Part shown: one piece after another, positions 36,190 through 46,377 of the stretch
How the letters are laid out: every line of letters begins with the position of its first letter
Position numbering within the stretch: the first letter of the stretch is position 1
Assembly (NCBI RefSeq): GCF_900155555.1
Contig: NZ_FUHN01000008.1
Coordinates: forward strand, 256,117-320,116
DNA: 64,000 nt
Source: Mobilibacterium timonense
Lineage (GTDB): Bacteria; Bacillota; Clostridia; Peptostreptococcales; Anaerovoracaceae
Reading direction: 5' to 3'
Notes under the pieces: generated by a model
What the model saw: only the letters and a program-made list of their open reading frames with translations
Databases searched by the model: none
What the model was told of the DNA's origin: nothing
Position numbers and translations under genes: made by a program

Positions 36190-36531
36190 CTATACCAGCT
36201 CCAGGTAAACGACTTCTGCGTTGTCTCCCTGCCGAGGTCCCAGCTTCAGGATCCTTGTGTATCCGCCGTTCCTCGCCTCGTATCTAGGAGCGATCTCCTC
36301 GAAGAGCTTTGTAACAACGTCCTCGTCTACGATATATGCCAGGGCCTGTCTTCTGGCGTGCAGGTCGCCGCGCTTGCCGAGAGTGATCATCTTCTCAGCG
36401 ACTCTGCGGGCTTCCTTGGCTCTGTCTTCAGTGGTAGTGATTCTTTCCTCTCTCAGGAGGTCTGTCACAAGATTCCTGAGCATGGACTTCCTGTGCGCAG
36501 AATCTCTGCCCAGTTTTTTGTAACCGTTCAT
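36190..36531 (-). CDS. rplQ: 50S ribosomal protein L17
   Basis: The 113-aa protein starts [20 protein letters not shown] and has the family core [30 protein letters not shown]. It is the last gene of the ribosomal cluster, 19 bp after rpoA, with the usual rpoA-rplQ arrangement, and is followed by an intrinsic terminator. Confidence 0.98.
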   Translation of the reverse strand: MNGYKKLGRDSAHRKSMLRNLVTDLLREERITTTEDRAKEARRVAEKMITLGKRGDLHARRQALAYIVDEDVVTKLFEEIAPRYEARNGGYTRILKLGPRQGDNAEVVYLELV

Positions 36532-36550
36532 TCCGCGTTACTCCTTTCCT

Positions 36551-37498
36551 TTAGTTTTCGTCGTTAGGCTTAAGACCAAGTCCAAGCTCAGCCAGCTTGT
36601 TCTTAACTTCGACCAGGGACTTCATTCCCATGTTTCTAACCTTCATCATATCCTCTTCGGTGCGCTGAGTGAGCTCCTCAACGGTGTTGATGTTGGCTCT
36701 CTTCAGGCAGTTGAAGGAACGGACGGAGAGCTCCAGCTCTTCGATGGTCATCTCAAGAGCCTTTTCCTTCCTGTCTTCGTCCTTCTCGATCATGAATTCC
36801 ATGCCCTTGACATCGGAACCCAGACCGATGAACAGATTGAGGTGCTCCAGCATGATCTTGGCTCCAATGGAAACACCCTCCTCAGGAGTGATGGATCCGT
36901 CTGTCCAGAGCTCAAGTATCAGCTTGTCATAGTCCGTAACCTGTCCTACTCTCGTGTTCTCAACGGTGTAATTGACCCTTGTAACAGGAGTGTAGATAGA
37001 ATCAACAGGGATAACGGAGATCGGAGTGAACTCAGTCTTGTTCTGCTCGGCAGGAACGTATCCTCTGCCGGATGCGATGTTCATCTCCATTACCAGTGTG
37101 GCGTTCTCTGCCAGTGTGGCAATGTGCAGATCAGGATTGAAGATCTCTGTATCGGAATCAACGATTATATCTGCTGCGGTGACCTCCTTAGGTCCGACAG
37201 CGTTGATGATCGCCCTCTTATCCTCATCTCCTGTGATCTTTACAGCCAGTCTCTTCAGGTTCAGGATGATCTCTGTAACGTCTTCCTTAACTCCAGGGAT
37301 CGTAGAGAACTCGTGAAGAATGCCATCGATCTTGACCGATGTGATGGCAGCACCTGGCAGCGAGCTGAGGAGGATTCTTCTCATGCAGTTTCCCAGCGTA
37401 GTACCATATCCTCTCTCGAGAGGTTCTACGACGAACTTACCGTACTTGCCGTCCTCACTGATTTCCTTAGTGATCGTAGGCTTTTCAATTTCGATCAT
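36551..37498 (-). CDS. rpoA: DNA-directed RNA polymerase subunit alpha
   Basis: The 315-aa subunit has the N-terminal assembly domain ([25 protein letters not shown]) and the C-terminal domain with helix-hairpin-helix ([22 protein letters not shown] and [18 protein letters not shown]). GGGAGGAATAGA sets the start at ATG 37498 rather than the ATG six codons upstream. It lies between rpsD and rplQ. Confidence 0.98.
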   Translation of the reverse strand: MIEIEKPTITKEISEDGKYGKFVVEPLERGYGTTLGNCMRRILLSSLPGAAITSVKIDGILHEFSTIPGVKEDVTEIILNLKRLAVKITGDEDKRAIINAVGPKEVTAADIIVDSDTEIFNPDLHIATLAENATLVMEMNIASGRGYVPAEQNKTEFTPISVIPVDSIYTPVTRVNYTVENTRVGQVTDYDKLILELWTDGSITPEEGVSIGAKIMLEHLNLFIGLGSDVKGMEFMIEKDEDRKEKALEMTIEELELSVRSFNCLKRANINTVEELTQRTEEDMMKVRNMGMKSLVEVKNKLAELGLGLKPNDEN

Positions 37499-37549
37499 TC
37501 TATTCCTCCCTATCAACTTTCCAGTCTGTACACCAGCATCAGCATCCTA

Positions 37550-38137
37550 CTATCTGGAGTAGAACTCTACGATGTAGTGCTCCTCGATCGGCAGGTCAAT
37601 GTCCTCACGAGTAGGGGCGGCAACGATCTTTCCCTCGAGCTTGTCCATGTTGATCTCGATCCACTGTGGAGTGGTGATGACCATGTCCTTCAGCTCCTTG
37701 AACTTAGGGGAGGACTGGGACTTCTCCTTAACGGTAATAACGTCACCAGGCTTGAGCTCCATTGAAGGGATGTTTGCCTTCTTGCCGTTCACCAGGAAGT
37801 GTCCGTGGTTAACGAGCTGTCTGGCCTCTCTTCTTGTTGCGGCAAAGCCCATTCTGAATACTACGTTGTCGAATCTGCTTTCCAGCATGATGAGCAGGTT
37901 CTCACCGGCAGAGCCAGGTCTCTTTGTAGCCTTGTCGAAGGTGTTTCTGAACTGCTTCTCCTGAAGGCCGTACAGGAACTTCACCTTCTGCTTCTCGTTC
38001 AGCTGAACGCCGTACTCGGACTTTCTCCTTCTGCTCTGCTGAACCTGTCTCTTAGATTTCTTATTAATACCCATGTACTGTGGTGCAATGCCCAGAGCCT
38101 TGGCTCTCTTCAGTACAGGCTCTCTGTTCTTAGCCAT
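37550..38137 (-). CDS. rpsD: 30S ribosomal protein S4
   Basis: The 195-aa protein has an S4 RNA-binding domain ([26 protein letters not shown] as [10 protein letters not shown] and onward) and no N-terminal zinc cysteines, thus the C- form. In many bacteria S4 represses its own operon by binding a leader before rpsM; the structured gap at 38942-39187 is a candidate target. Confidence 0.98.
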   Translation of the reverse strand: [195 protein letters not shown]

Positions 38138-38159
38138 GTATCGTAAATCCTCCCTTCAA

Positions 38160-38555
38160 TTAGACTCTTCTCTTCTTAGGCGGACGGCATCCGTTATGAG
38201 GGATAGGTGTGATATCCTTGATCATAGTGATGTTCAGTCCTGCTGTCTGAAGTGCTCTGATAGCAGCCTCTCTACCGGAGCCCGGTCCCTTTACATAGAC
38301 CTCTACGGTCTTCAGACCATGCTCCATGGCGGCCTTTGCAGCTACCTCTGCTGCACTCTGAGCAGCGAATGGGGTGGACTTACGGGATCCCTTAAATCCG
38401 TTGGATCCGGCGCTGGACCAGGAAAGTGCATTCCCGTCCATATCTGTAAGAGTAACGAGAGTGTTGTTAAAGGTAGTCTGGATATGAGCCTGGCCTCTCT
38501 CAACGTTCTTACGTTCTCTCTTCTTCTTTCTTACTGTTTTCTTAACAGCAGCCAT
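38160..38555 (-). CDS. rpsK: 30S ribosomal protein S11
   Basis: The 131-aa protein shows the S11 core [21 protein letters not shown] and the conserved C-terminus [31 protein letters not shown] precedes the ATG. It lies 20 bp after rpsM. Confidence 0.98.
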   Translation of the reverse strand: MAAVKKTVRKKKRERKNVERGQAHIQTTFNNTLVTLTDMDGNALSWSSAGSNGFKGSRKSTPFAAQSAAEVAAKAAMEHGLKTVEVYVKGPGSGREAAIRALQTAGLNITMIKDITPIPHNGCRPPKKRRV

Positions 38556-38575
38556 ATTCTCTTACCTCCTATCCC

Positions 38576-38941
38576 TTACTTCTTCTTGCCAGCAAGTCTC
38601 TTAGGGCCCTTGCGAGTTCTAGCGTTAGTCTTGGTCTTCTGTCCTCTGACAGGGAGGTTTCTTCTGTGTCTGATTCCTCTATAGCTGCCGATCTCCATCA
38701 ACCTCTTGATATTCAGGGAAACCTCTCTTCTGAGGTCACCTTCTACCATGTAGTTGTTTTCGATGACTCTTCTGATCTTACCAGCATCTTCCTCGGTAAG
38801 ATCTCTGACCCTGATATCAGGATCTACTCCCGCTTCAGCGAGAATCTTCTTGGATGTTGCGAGACCAATTCCGTAGATGTAAGTAAGACCGATCTCGATC
38901 CTCTTATCTCTTGGCAGGTCAACTCCGGCAATTCTTGCCAT
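38576..38941 (-). CDS. rpsM: 30S ribosomal protein S13
   Basis: The 121-aa protein starts [20 protein letters not shown] and ends in the basic [16 protein letters not shown] tail. AAGGAGGAAGAA chooses ATG 38941 over the ATG six codons earlier. It is the first gene after a 246-bp structured gap, which suggests a separate regulatory leader for rpsM-rpsK-rpsD-rpoA-rplQ. Confidence 0.98.
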   Translation of the reverse strand: MARIAGVDLPRDKRIEIGLTYIYGIGLATSKKILAEAGVDPDIRVRDLTEEDAGKIRRVIENNYMVEGDLRREVSLNIKRLMEIGSYRGIRHRRNLPVRGQKTKTNARTRKGPKRLAGKKK

Positions 38942-39062
38942 TTCTTCCTCCTTTCCCATCTTCCGTCACCATCCCGGGGGCGATATAGACGGGGGTTGCA
39001 ATAAATAAACTTGCGCAGTGATCCCGGTACCACCGCGTGCAAAAAAACAACACTTCATTTTA

Positions 39063-39118
39063 ACAGGAAACGAAAAAAATTTCCTGTCTTTTTTTGTACT
39101 GTTATCAGTACACAGGAA
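39063..39118 (-). promoter_or_regulatory. Candidate attenuator/leader before rpsM with mutually exclusive hairpins
   Basis: Read on the minus strand, segment A TTCCTGT (39118-39112) can pair with B ACAGGAAA (39087-39080); that stem, with an inner GTACTG/CAGTAC hairpin, is followed at once by seven T and makes an intrinsic terminator. B can instead pair with C TTTCCTGT (39070-39063), which destroys the terminator. Such A:B versus B:C choice is the layout of an attenuator. It lies between rpmJ and rpsM, where S4 autoregulation occurs in other bacteria. A second hairpin with 7-bp stem lies near 39014-39038. Confidence 0.5.
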
Positions 39119-39187
39119 GGCTGCGGTCAGCCCTCAGGCCCCCGCATCCTCTGCATACATCTGACTGTGCCTGTAATACTTTTTCGA

Positions 39188-39301
39188 CTAGCCCTGTCTC
39201 TGCTTGTGCTTAGGGTTCTCGCAGATTACCATGACCTTGCCATGTCTCTTGATAACCTTGCACTTCTCGCAAATAGGCTTTACTGAAGATCTAACCTTCA
39301 T
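39188..39301 (-). CDS. rpmJ: 50S ribosomal protein L36
   Basis: The 37-aa zinc-binding protein reads [20 protein letters not shown] and on to NPKHKQRQG, with C-x2-C (CEKC), a third Cys (VICENP) and His as ligands: the zinc form, C+. AAGGAGGACAAGCAA precedes the ATG. It lies between infA and the structured leader before rpsM. Confidence 0.97.
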   Translation of the reverse strand: MKVRSSVKPICEKCKVIKRHGKVMVICENPKHKQRQG

Positions 39302-39383
39302 TTGCTTGTCCTCCTTAATGTCAGTCGCGGGCGGCCCGCAAGCAGCTCATTCTGCGACTCCGAAAATAGTCCCCATTCCCGGA

Positions 39384-39602
39384 CTATTTCTCTCTCCAGG
39401 TTATTCTGCCTCTTGTCAGATCATAAGGTGAAAGCTCGACCTTTACCTTATCTCCCGGCAGGATCCTGATGTAGTTCATTCTGATCTTGCCGGAGATGTG
39501 AGCAAGGACCTCAAATCCATTCTCCAGCTTCACTTTGAACATCGCGTTTGGCTGTGCGTCCACAACTGTGCCCGTTACCTCGATAGTATCTTTCTTAGAC
39601 AT
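39384..39602 (-). CDS. infA: Translation initiation factor IF-1
   Basis: The 72-aa OB-fold protein starts [19 protein letters not shown] and contains [22 protein letters not shown] and the C-terminal [10 protein letters not shown]. Length and sequence match the family fully. It follows map by 15 bp; the KOW-type protein gene often found here in Bacillus is absent. Confidence 0.98.
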   Translation of the reverse strand: MSKKDTIEVTGTVVDAQPNAMFKVKLENGFEVLAHISGKIRMNYIRILPGDKVKVELSPYDLTRGRITWREK

Positions 39603-39617
39603 ACTACCAGCCTCCTT

Positions 39618-40364
39618 CTACAGTGTGAGCAGCTCCGGCTCCCCGTCTGTGATCACCACGGTGTTCTCGTAGTGAGCAGAAAGCTTGCCGTCAGCAGTAA
39701 CCACTGTCCAGTCATTGGACAGCACCCTCGTATCGTATGTTCCCTGAGCAAGCATCGGCTCGATCGCCAGAACCATGCCCTCCTTCAGGTGTGGTCCTGT
39801 ATGAGGTCTTCCGTAATTAGGCACCTGTGGATCCTCGTGCAGATCTCTCCCGATCCCGTGTCCCAGGTACTCCCTGATAACAGCCATTCCGTTCTTCTCG
39901 GAATACTCCTGGATGGCGTGGCCGATGTCGTGAAGCCTGAAGCCTACCATAGCGTACTTTACGCCCTGGAAAAAGCTTTCTTTCGTAACGTCGATCAGCT
40001 TCTGAGCGTCGGCGGTTATCTCTCCTACGGCGTACGTCCGCGCGGCATCGCTGGCGTAACCTCTGTAGGTAGCGCCGGTGTCCACACTGACGATGTCTCC
40101 TTCATTCAGCACCCTGTTCTTGGAAGGGATACCGTGGACGATCTCATCGTTCACGGAAACGCAGGCCCCTGCAGGGAACCCGCCGTACCCCTTGAAAGTA
40201 GGTGTCATCTTGTAGTGAGCGATCTTATCTTCTACATAAGCGTTCACATCGTACGTGGTCATTCCCGGTTTGATGAGGGTCTCCAGGTCTCTCAGGATCT
40301 CTCCCGTGACCTTTGCCGCATCCCTCATCAGATCGATCTCCCGCTTCGATTTGATAATGATCAT
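39618..40364 (-). CDS. map: Type I methionine aminopeptidase
   Basis: The 248-aa metallopeptidase removes initiator methionine. Metal ligands are visible in SVDTGATYRGYASDAART (two Asp), GHGIGRDLHEDP (His), LAIEPM (Glu) and SAHYENTVVIT (Glu). No N-terminal zinc finger. It lies 11 bp after adk in the ribosomal cluster. Confidence 0.97.
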   Translation of the reverse strand: MIIIKSKREIDLMRDAAKVTGEILRDLETLIKPGMTTYDVNAYVEDKIAHYKMTPTFKGYGGFPAGACVSVNDEIVHGIPSKNRVLNEGDIVSVDTGATYRGYASDAARTYAVGEITADAQKLIDVTKESFFQGVKYAMVGFRLHDIGHAIQEYSEKNGMAVIREYLGHGIGRDLHEDPQVPNYGRPHTGPHLKEGMVLAIEPMLAQGTYDTRVLSNDWTVVTADGKLSAHYENTVVITDGEPELLTL

Positions 40365-40375
40365 TCAAACGACTC

Positions 40376-41020
40376 CTATCCTATAGTCTGGACTATATCA
40401 CCAAATATGGCTTCAGCATCCTTGGTCCCGTCGAAGTCGGCCAGGACGCCGGTGTTCTTATAGTAGTCCACCAGCGGAGCAGTCTGCTCGTCATAAGTCT
40501 TGAGCCTGCTGGCAACAGTCTCTGGAGCGTCATCCTTTCTCTGATAGAGCTCGCCGCCGCATCTGTCGCACACGCCTTCCTTTTTCGGAGGGATGGTGAC
40601 GATGTTGTAGCTCGCTCCACAGCTGCGGCAGATCCTCCTCCCGCTGAGGCGGCTGATGATCTGCTCTGAAGGAACGCTGAGGTTGATCACGATATCCAAC
40701 TTCATGCCGTTCTCCTTCAGGAACTGATCCAGCTTGTCAGCCTGGAAGATCGTCCTTGGGAAACCGTCCAGCAAAAATCCGTTTGCGCAGTCGTCTTCCA
40801 GAAGTCTGGATGTTACGATCTCGCATGTCAGCTCGTCCGGTACCAGCTTTCCGGCGTCGATGTAGCTCTTGGCCTTGACGCCCAGCTCTGTACCCTCGCT
40901 GATGTTTTTCCTGAAGATGTCTCCTGTCGAAATGTGAGGCACCTGATACTTATCTACCAGCTTCACGGCCTGAGTGCCTTTTCCTGCACCCGGAGGCCCC
41001 AGCAGTACTGCTCTTAACAT
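40376..41020 (-). CDS. adk: Adenylate kinase
   Basis: The 214-aa enzyme interconverts 2 ADP and ATP plus AMP. P-loop GPPGAGKGTQA, AMP site HISTGDIFRKN and DGFPRT, and a zinc-binding LID (CRSCGASYN and CDRCGGEL), typical for Gram-positive adenylate kinases. It lies between secY and map. Confidence 0.98.
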   Translation of the reverse strand: MLRAVLLGPPGAGKGTQAVKLVDKYQVPHISTGDIFRKNISEGTELGVKAKSYIDAGKLVPDELTCEIVTSRLLEDDCANGFLLDGFPRTIFQADKLDQFLKENGMKLDIVINLSVPSEQIISRLSGRRICRSCGASYNIVTIPPKKEGVCDRCGGELYQRKDDAPETVASRLKTYDEQTAPLVDYYKNTGVLADFDGTKDAEAIFGDIVQTIG

Positions 41021-41073
41021 GACCCAACTCCTATACCTTGAATACTAAAGCACCATTTGATCTGTTGAATAAT

Positions 41074-42354
41074 TTATTTGAGGAATCCCTGATAATTTCT
41101 CATAAGCATTTGGTTCTCCAGCTGCTGCACCATGTCCAGCGCTACTCCTATCAGGATCAGCAGAGATGTTCCTCCGAAAGCGATGTCCAGCGGTGTGAGC
41201 ACGCTTATGATGGTAGGGATGGTGGCTACCGCCGCCAGGAAAATTCCGTCCGCCAGGCACAGTCTGGACATGATCCTCGAAAGGTAGTCCACTGTAGCCT
41301 GTCCCGGTCTGATTCCCGGAACGAATCCACCGTTCTGCTTCATCTGCTCTGCGACCTCAACTGGGTTGAAGGTGATCGCAGTATAGAAATAAGTGAAGAA
41401 CATTGTAAGCGCGATGTTCAGGATCGCATATACCCATACTCCAGGGTTTCCGGATGGCGACAGATACTTGGTCACGAAGTCCGTGAATCCGGTGTTCGGG
41501 AAAAAGTATGTTATCGTCAGTGGGAACTGGAGCAGAGAGAGAGAGAAGATGATAGGAATTACTCCGGCCTGGTTCACCTTCATCGGAATGTGGGTGGACT
41601 GACCGCCGTACATCTTCCTTCCAACGACTCTCTTTGCATACTGTACCGGGATCTTTCTGACTCCCTGCTGCATCTCGATCACGACCATCGTGACCAGGAC
41701 AGCTATGATGACCATCACGACTACTGCCACAGCGCTTATAGTCCCCTCAGATACCTGAGTTGCGATGCCTCTGATACTGGACGGGATCCTGGCAACGATA
41801 CCGGCGAAGATGATAAGGGAAATTCCGTTACCAACGCCAAACTCGTTGATCTTCTCCCCGATCCACATGAGGAACGTGGTACCCGCTGTGAGCACTGCGA
41901 TGATGACGATCATCGTGAAAACGCCCTGATCGATGATGGCCTTTCTGAAAAGGCCGATGGTCAGACCTGTTGCCTGGATCAGTCCCAGGGCAACGGTCAT
42001 GTACCTTGTGATCATAGCCATTTTCTTGCGTCCTTCATTTCCTTCCTTTGCGAGCCTCTCAAAATAAGGGAACGCTATGGTGAGGAGCTGAACGATGATA
42101 GACGCCGTTACGTATGGCGTAATGCTCAGTGCGAAAATGGTGAAGTTGCTGAACGCTCCACCGGAAAACAGGTCGAACAGGTCCAGAAGGCCCGTGTCTC
42201 CTGAGAACATCTGCGCTAAATACTCTCTATTAATGCTGGGTACCGGAATGTTTGATCCGATCCTGTACACCAGGAGCATGAGGAGGGTGAAGATTATCTT
42301 CTTCCTCAGCTCATCGATGTGCCATGCCTTCGAGAAAGTCTTTAGCATCTCCAT
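41074..42354 (-). CDS. secY: Preprotein translocase subunit SecY
   Basis: The 426-aa channel subunit has ten helices, the plug/helix-2 region GAFSNFTIFALSITPYVTASI and cytosolic loops with basic EGNEGRKKMAM and KRVVGRKMYGG. The start is ATG 42354, one base after the rplO stop; the frame is open further upstream within rplO. The order rplO-secY-adk-map is conserved. Confidence 0.98.
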   Translation of the reverse strand: MEMLKTFSKAWHIDELRKKIIFTLLMLLVYRIGSNIPVPSINREYLAQMFSGDTGLLDLFDLFSGGAFSNFTIFALSITPYVTASIIVQLLTIAFPYFERLAKEGNEGRKKMAMITRYMTVALGLIQATGLTIGLFRKAIIDQGVFTMIVIIAVLTAGTTFLMWIGEKINEFGVGNGISLIIFAGIVARIPSSIRGIATQVSEGTISAVAVVVMVIIAVLVTMVVIEMQQGVRKIPVQYAKRVVGRKMYGGQSTHIPMKVNQAGVIPIIFSLSLLQFPLTITYFFPNTGFTDFVTKYLSPSGNPGVWVYAILNIALTMFFTYFYTAITFNPVEVAEQMKQNGGFVPGIRPGQATVDYLSRIMSRLCLADGIFLAAVATIPTIISVLTPLDIAFGGTSLLILIGVALDMVQQLENQMLMRNYQGFLK

Positions 42355-42355
42355 T

Positions 42356-42796
42356 CTAGAGTACCTCTGCCTTTCCGCCTGCAGCCTCGATTTTCTCTGC
42401 AGCACTCTTGCTGAACTTGGCTGCCTTTACGGTCAGCTTCTTCTCCAGCTCTCCGTTGCCCAGCACCTTAACGCCGTCGTTCAGCTTCTTTACCAGACCG
42501 CAGTCCAGCAGAGCCTGCTGATCAACAACAGCGCCGTCCTCGAATCTGTTCAGGTCCTGAACGTTCACCTCGGAATATACTGTAGCGAAGTGGTTGGTGA
42601 ATCCTCTCTTAGGAAGTCTTCTGTAGAGAGGCATCTGGCCTCCCTCGAATCCCAGTCTTACTCCGCCGCCGCTTCTGGACTTCTGTCCATTCATTCCTCT
42701 GCCGCCGGTCTTACCCTGACCGGTAGCAGTACCGCGGCCTCTTCTCTTACGGTCTCTGGTAGACCCTTCAGCCTTCTTCAGTTCATGAAGTCTCAT
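42356..42796 (-). CDS. rplO: 50S ribosomal protein L15
   Basis: The 146-aa protein starts [20 protein letters not shown] with the family glycine-rich stretch [20 protein letters not shown]. It is coupled to secY (stop and start one base apart) and follows rpmD by 15 bp. Confidence 0.98.
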   Translation of the reverse strand: MRLHELKKAEGSTRDRKRRGRGTATGQGKTGGRGMNGQKSRSGGGVRLGFEGGQMPLYRRLPKRGFTNHFATVYSEVNVQDLNRFEDGAVVDQQALLDCGLVKKLNDGVKVLGNGELEKKLTVKAAKFSKSAAEKIEAAGGKAEVL

Positions 42797-42811
42797 GATC
42801 TCTGCACCTCC

Positions 42812-42994
42812 TTACAGCTCTTCAACATCCAGAAGATGAGAAACCTTAGCAATAGCACCCCTTGTTGCAGGAGTGTCGCCCAGCTCTACAGACTGGTGCA
42901 GCTTCTTCAGGCCCAGGGCTTCTACGGTCTTCTTCTGCTTAGGAGGTACGCCGATAACACTTTTTACCAGTGTGATCTTTAATGTCTTTGCCAT
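42812..42994 (-). CDS. rpmD: 50S ribosomal protein L30
   Basis: The 60-aa protein has the L30 core [20 protein letters not shown] and [20 protein letters not shown]. It lies between rpsE and rplO, as expected for the spc operon. Confidence 0.98.
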   Translation of the reverse strand: MAKTLKITLVKSVIGVPPKQKKTVEALGLKKLHQSVELGDTPATRGAIAKVSHLLDVEEL

Positions 42995-43006
42995 TGTACG
43001 ATCCTC

Positions 43007-43510
43007 CTATCCTAAAATTTCCTCTGGTGTCTTGCCGCGACGCTTAGCAACTTCCTCAACAGTTGTGAGGTTCTTCAGTCCCTCCATGGTAGCCTGTGCC
43101 ATGTTTCCTGTGTTGCTGGATCCCAGCGACTTGGCTCTTACGTCCTTGATACCTGCGGACTCCAGTACTGTACGCACGGAAGATCCTGCGATAACTCCGG
43201 TACCCTTTGCAGCAGGCATGATCAGGACTTTTCCTGCTCCGAAAATTCCAACAGTCTCGTGAGGAACTGTTGTCCCTACTGTCGGAACGAAAATCAGCTT
43301 CTTCTTGGCATCCTCGGTAGCCTTTCTGACAGCCTCAGGGATCTCCTGAGCCTTTCCGAGACCGATACCAACGTGACCCTCGCCGTCTCCAACGACAACC
43401 GTAACAGAGAATCTCATGTTACGTCCGCCCTTTACGGTCTTGGCTACACGTCTGATATTTACGATGGTCTCAGTGAGTTCAAGCTTGGATGCATCTACTC
43501 TACTACGCAT
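43007..43510 (-). CDS. rpsE: 30S ribosomal protein S5
   Basis: The 167-aa protein has the S5 double-stranded-RNA-binding domain ([20 protein letters not shown]) and the C-terminal domain with [19 protein letters not shown]. It lies 12 bp after rplR. Confidence 0.98.
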   Translation of the reverse strand: MRSRVDASKLELTETIVNIRRVAKTVKGGRNMRFSVTVVVGDGEGHVGIGLGKAQEIPEAVRKATEDAKKKLIFVPTVGTTVPHETVGIFGAGKVLIMPAAKGTGVIAGSSVRTVLESAGIKDVRAKSLGSSNTGNMAQATMEGLKNLTTVEEVAKRRGKTPEEILG

Positions 43511-43522
43511 TCCATTTCCTCC

Positions 43523-43888
43523 CTAGAATTCTAATCCTGCTTCACGAGCGCCGTCAGCCAGCTCCTTGACTCTGCCGTGATAGAGATATCCACCTCTGTC
43601 AAAAGCGACCTCCTTGATCCCCTTTGCGAGAGCTCTCTCACCTACTGCCTTGCCAACTTTTGCTGCAGCCTCTTTGTTTCCGCCGTTAGCGATCTCTGCC
43701 TTCAGCTCCTTGTCCAGAGAAGATGCGGATGCCAGTGTGACACCGTGAACATCGTCGATGATCTGAGCTGAAATGTTGCTGTTAGATCTGAATACACACA
43801 GTCTAGGCTTCTCAGGAGTTCCGAAAACGTCTTTTCTTACTCTGGCATGCCTCTTCAGGCGTCTGTCATTTCTGCTTAATGTTGCCAT
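43523..43888 (-). CDS. rplR: 50S ribosomal protein L18
   Basis: The 121-aa 5S rRNA-binding protein ends with the conserved [20 protein letters not shown] and contains [17 protein letters not shown]. It lies 18 bp after rplF. Confidence 0.98.
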   Translation of the reverse strand: MATLSRNDRRLKRHARVRKDVFGTPEKPRLCVFRSNSNISAQIIDDVHGVTLASASSLDKELKAEIANGGNKEAAAKVGKAVGERALAKGIKEVAFDRGGYLYHGRVKELADGAREAGLEF

Positions 43889-43906
43889 GTTTCAAATCCT
43901 CCTTTC

Positions 43907-44452
43907 CTAAGCGGATGCGCCGCTCTTGCCTTCCTTCTTGTGGATAACTTCACCATCGTACATAACGCCCTTGCCCTTGTATGGCTCAGGTTTTCTCCAG
44001 GCTCTGATGATGGCTGCGTAGTTGCCTACCTGTGCCTTGTCAGCTCCCTTTACTACGATAGTGTTGGCGTCAGGAGTCTCTGTTGTGATCCCCTCAGGAT
44101 CTTCCATCTCGATCGGATGGGAATAACCCAGCTTCAGGACCAGCTTGCTGCCCTGCTTGCTGGCTGTGTAACCAACTCCGCTGATCAGCAGCTTCTTCTC
44201 GAAGCCCTTCTCAACACCCTCGATCATGTTGTTGATCAGGGTCCTTGCCAGACCGTGCTGAGATCTCAGGATCCTTCCATCGTCAGGTCTGGATACTGTC
44301 ACTACACCATCCTCAACAGTGATCTTCAGATCCTCGTTGATGGACTGGTGAAGCTCTCCCTTAGGTCCCTTTACGGTCACGTTGTTGTTCTCGTCTACTG
44401 TTACCTCAACGCCGGCAGGGATCTGGATCGGTTTGATACCTATTCTTGACAT
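43907..44452 (-). CDS. rplF: 50S ribosomal protein L6
   Basis: The 181-aa protein starts MSRIGIKPIQIPAGVEVTVD and ends with the duplicated L6 fold and the RAWRKPEPYKGKGVMYDGE signature. It lies ten bases after rpsH. Confidence 0.98.
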   Translation of the reverse strand: MSRIGIKPIQIPAGVEVTVDENNNVTVKGPKGELHQSINEDLKITVEDGVVTVSRPDDGRILRSQHGLARTLINNMIEGVEKGFEKKLLISGVGYTASKQGSKLVLKLGYSHPIEMEDPEGITTETPDANTIVVKGADKAQVGNYAAIIRAWRKPEPYKGKGVMYDGEVIHKKEGKSGASA

Positions 44453-44462
44453 TTCTTACCTC

Positions 44463-44861
44463 CTACCAAACGTAACAAATAACTTCTCCGCCTACTCCCA
44501 GCTTCCTGGCTTCCTTGTCGGTGATTACGCCGTTGGAAGTGGAGAGGATGGCGATTCCCAGGCCTCCCAGTACCTTAGGTACATCGTTTGCCTTTGCATA
44601 TACTCTCAGGCCAGGCTTGGAGATCTTCTTGATACCGTAAATGGTCTTCTCCTTGTTAGGACCGTACTTCAGCTCTACCTTGATGGTTCCCTGAGCGTTG
44701 TCCTGAACGACCTGATAGTCACTGATGAATCCCTCGTTCTTGAGGATCTCAGCAATTGACTTCTTCATGTTGGAAGCAGGAATGTCGACAGTCTTGTGTC
44801 CCGCTGTGTTAGCATTCCTGATTCTGGTCAGCATATCCGCGATTGGATCTGTCATTGCCAT
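44463..44861 (-). CDS. rpsH: 30S ribosomal protein S8
   Basis: The 132-aa protein has the S8 start [15 protein letters not shown] and the C-terminal [20 protein letters not shown] motif. Either ATG at 44861 or the one two codons on could be used; AGGAG lies 11 bases before the first. The 70-bp gap to rpsN contains a GC-rich hairpin. Confidence 0.97.
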   Translation of the reverse strand: MAMTDPIADMLTRIRNANTAGHKTVDIPASNMKKSIAEILKNEGFISDYQVVQDNAQGTIKVELKYGPNKEKTIYGIKKISKPGLRVYAKANDVPKVLGGLGIAILSTSNGVITDKEARKLGVGGEVICYVW

Positions 44862-44931
44862 AGCAGTAATTTCTCCTTTCTTCGCGCGGTTCCCCCGCCG
44901 CCTTGCGTCGAGGGCCTTCGCAAACTATATC

Positions 44932-45117
44932 TTACCAGCTCGCCTTCTTTACGCCAGGGATCTCACCCTTGTAAGCAAGCTCTCTGAAGCAGATACGGCA
45001 GATGCCGTACTTCTTCAGAACGGAATGAGGTCTTCCGCATATTCTGCACCTTGTATAAGCTCTTGTCTTATACTTAGGCTTTCTCTGCTGTTTGATCTTA
45101 AGTGAAGTCTTAGCCAT
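44932..45117 (-). CDS. rpsN: 30S ribosomal protein S14 type Z
   Basis: The 61-aa zinc-binding form has [20 protein letters not shown], the C-x2-C, x12, C-x2-C pattern, and the final [12 protein letters not shown]. This short Z-type S14 in the spc operon is usual for Gram-positives. Confidence 0.98.
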   Translation of the reverse strand: MAKTSLKIKQQRKPKYKTRAYTRCRICGRPHSVLKKYGICRICFRELAYKGEIPGVKKASW

Positions 45118-45125
45118 GTTTCCTC

Positions 45126-45668
45126 CTATTTCTCAAACGGCATTCCCAGCATCTCGAGAAGGGCCTTTGCTTCCTCGTCGGTCTTAGCCGTTGTCGTGAA
45201 TACGATGTTCATTCCCTTGATGGTCTCTACATCATCATATACGATCTCAGGGAAGATGAGCTGCTCTCTGATGCCCATGGAGTAGTTTCCTCTTCCGTCG
45301 AAGGAATTCTTGCTTACGCCCTTGAAGTCTCTTACTCTCGGGAGAGAAAGGTTGAAAAGCTTGTCCGCAAATGCGTACATCTTGTCTCCTCTAAGAGTAA
45401 CCTTTGCTCCTACAGGCATTCCCTGTCTCACCTTGAAGTTGGCGATGGACTTTCTGGCCTTTGTTACAACAGGTCTCTGTCCGGAGATCAGGGCGATCTC
45501 CTTAACGGCGCTGTCCAGGATCTTGGAGTTGTCCTTGGCCTCGCCCAGTCCCATGTTGATGGTGATCTTCTCGAGCTTAGGGATCTCCATTACATTCTTG
45601 TACTGGAACTTCTCGTTCAGGGCTGTGCGGACTTCATTGTTATACTTGTCTCTCAGTCTGATTTCCAA
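45126..45668 (-). CDS. rplE: 50S ribosomal protein L5
   Basis: The 180-aa 5S rRNA-binding protein contains [18 protein letters not shown] and [20 protein letters not shown], then the C-terminal [20 protein letters not shown]. It lies between rplX and rpsN. Confidence 0.98.
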   Translation of the reverse strand: MEIRLRDKYNNEVRTALNEKFQYKNVMEIPKLEKITINMGLGEAKDNSKILDSAVKEIALISGQRPVVTKARKSIANFKVRQGMPVGAKVTLRGDKMYAFADKLFNLSLPRVRDFKGVSKNSFDGRGNYSMGIREQLIFPEIVYDDVETIKGMNIVFTTTAKTDEEAKALLEMLGMPFEK

Positions 45669-45685
45669 TTGTCACTCCTCCTTTC

Positions 45686-45991
45686 CTAGTCTATTACAGC
45701 ACCCGTCTTCTTGGATACTCTTACCTTCTTGCCGTCCACGATCTTGTAGCCGATCCTTGTGCCGCTCTTTGCTTCCTTGTCGTAGTACATAACGTTGGAA
45801 GCGTCGATAGGCCCCTCGATGTGCTTGATCTCTGCCGGTGAAGTCTGAGTTGCCTTAGCATGCTTTGTCTGCATGTTAACGCCCTCAACAACTACCTTGT
45901 TCTTCTTAGGGATAGCTCTCAGCACGGTACCGGTCTTGCCCTTGTCCTTGCCGGAGATAACCACTACTGTATCGTCTTTCTTGATTTTCAT
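45686..45991 (-). CDS. rplX: 50S ribosomal protein L24
   Basis: The 101-aa protein begins [20 protein letters not shown] (KOW motif). The GTG two codons earlier is less likely because GGGGGTG lies at proper distance before ATG 45991. It lies 11 bp after rplN. Confidence 0.97.
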   Translation of the reverse strand: MKIKKDDTVVVISGKDKGKTGTVLRAIPKKNKVVVEGVNMQTKHAKATQTSPAEIKHIEGPIDASNVMYYDKEAKSGTRIGYKIVDGKKVRVSKKTGAVID

Positions 45992-46002
45992 CGTCACACC
46001 CC

Positions 46003-46377
46003 CTACAGTACTTCCGGTGCAAGAGATACGATCTTCATGAAGCCTGCATCTCTCAGCTCTCTGGCAACTGGTCCGAAAATACGAGTTCCGACCGGGTTCT
46101 TGTCGGTTCTGTCCTTGATGATAACTGCAGCGTTCTGGTCGAACTTTACGTAGCTTCCGTCATCTCTTCTGGCGCCACTCTTGCTTCTGACAACTACTGC
46201 TTTTACAACGTCGCCCTTCTTTACAACTCCACCTGGTGTAGCATCCTTTACGGAGCAAACGATGATATCACCGATGTTAGCGTACTTGCGTCCTGTACCG
46301 CCGAGGATACGGATGCACAGAAGTTCCTTAGCTCCGGAGTTGTCGGCAACCTTTAATCTTGTTTCTGTCTGGATCAC
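46003..46377 (-). CDS. rplN: 50S ribosomal protein L14
   Basis: The 124-aa protein starts [20 protein letters not shown] from a GTG at 46377 behind GGAGG, and has the [20 protein letters not shown] segment and [14 protein letters not shown]. Order rpsQ-rplN-rplX is standard. Confidence 0.98.
   Translation of the reverse strand: MIQTETRLKVADNSGAKELLCIRILGGTGRKYANIGDIIVCSVKDATPGGVVKKGDVVKAVVVRSKSGARRDDGSYVKFDQNAAVIIKDRTDKNPVGTRIFGPVARELRDAGFMKIVSLAPEVL

Noticed and set aside
39007-39045. GGTGGTACCG sequence resembling the T-box core
   Set aside because: Only about eight of ten positions fit, no specifier loop or T-box terminator follows, and it is better explained as the loop of a simple hairpin before rpsM.
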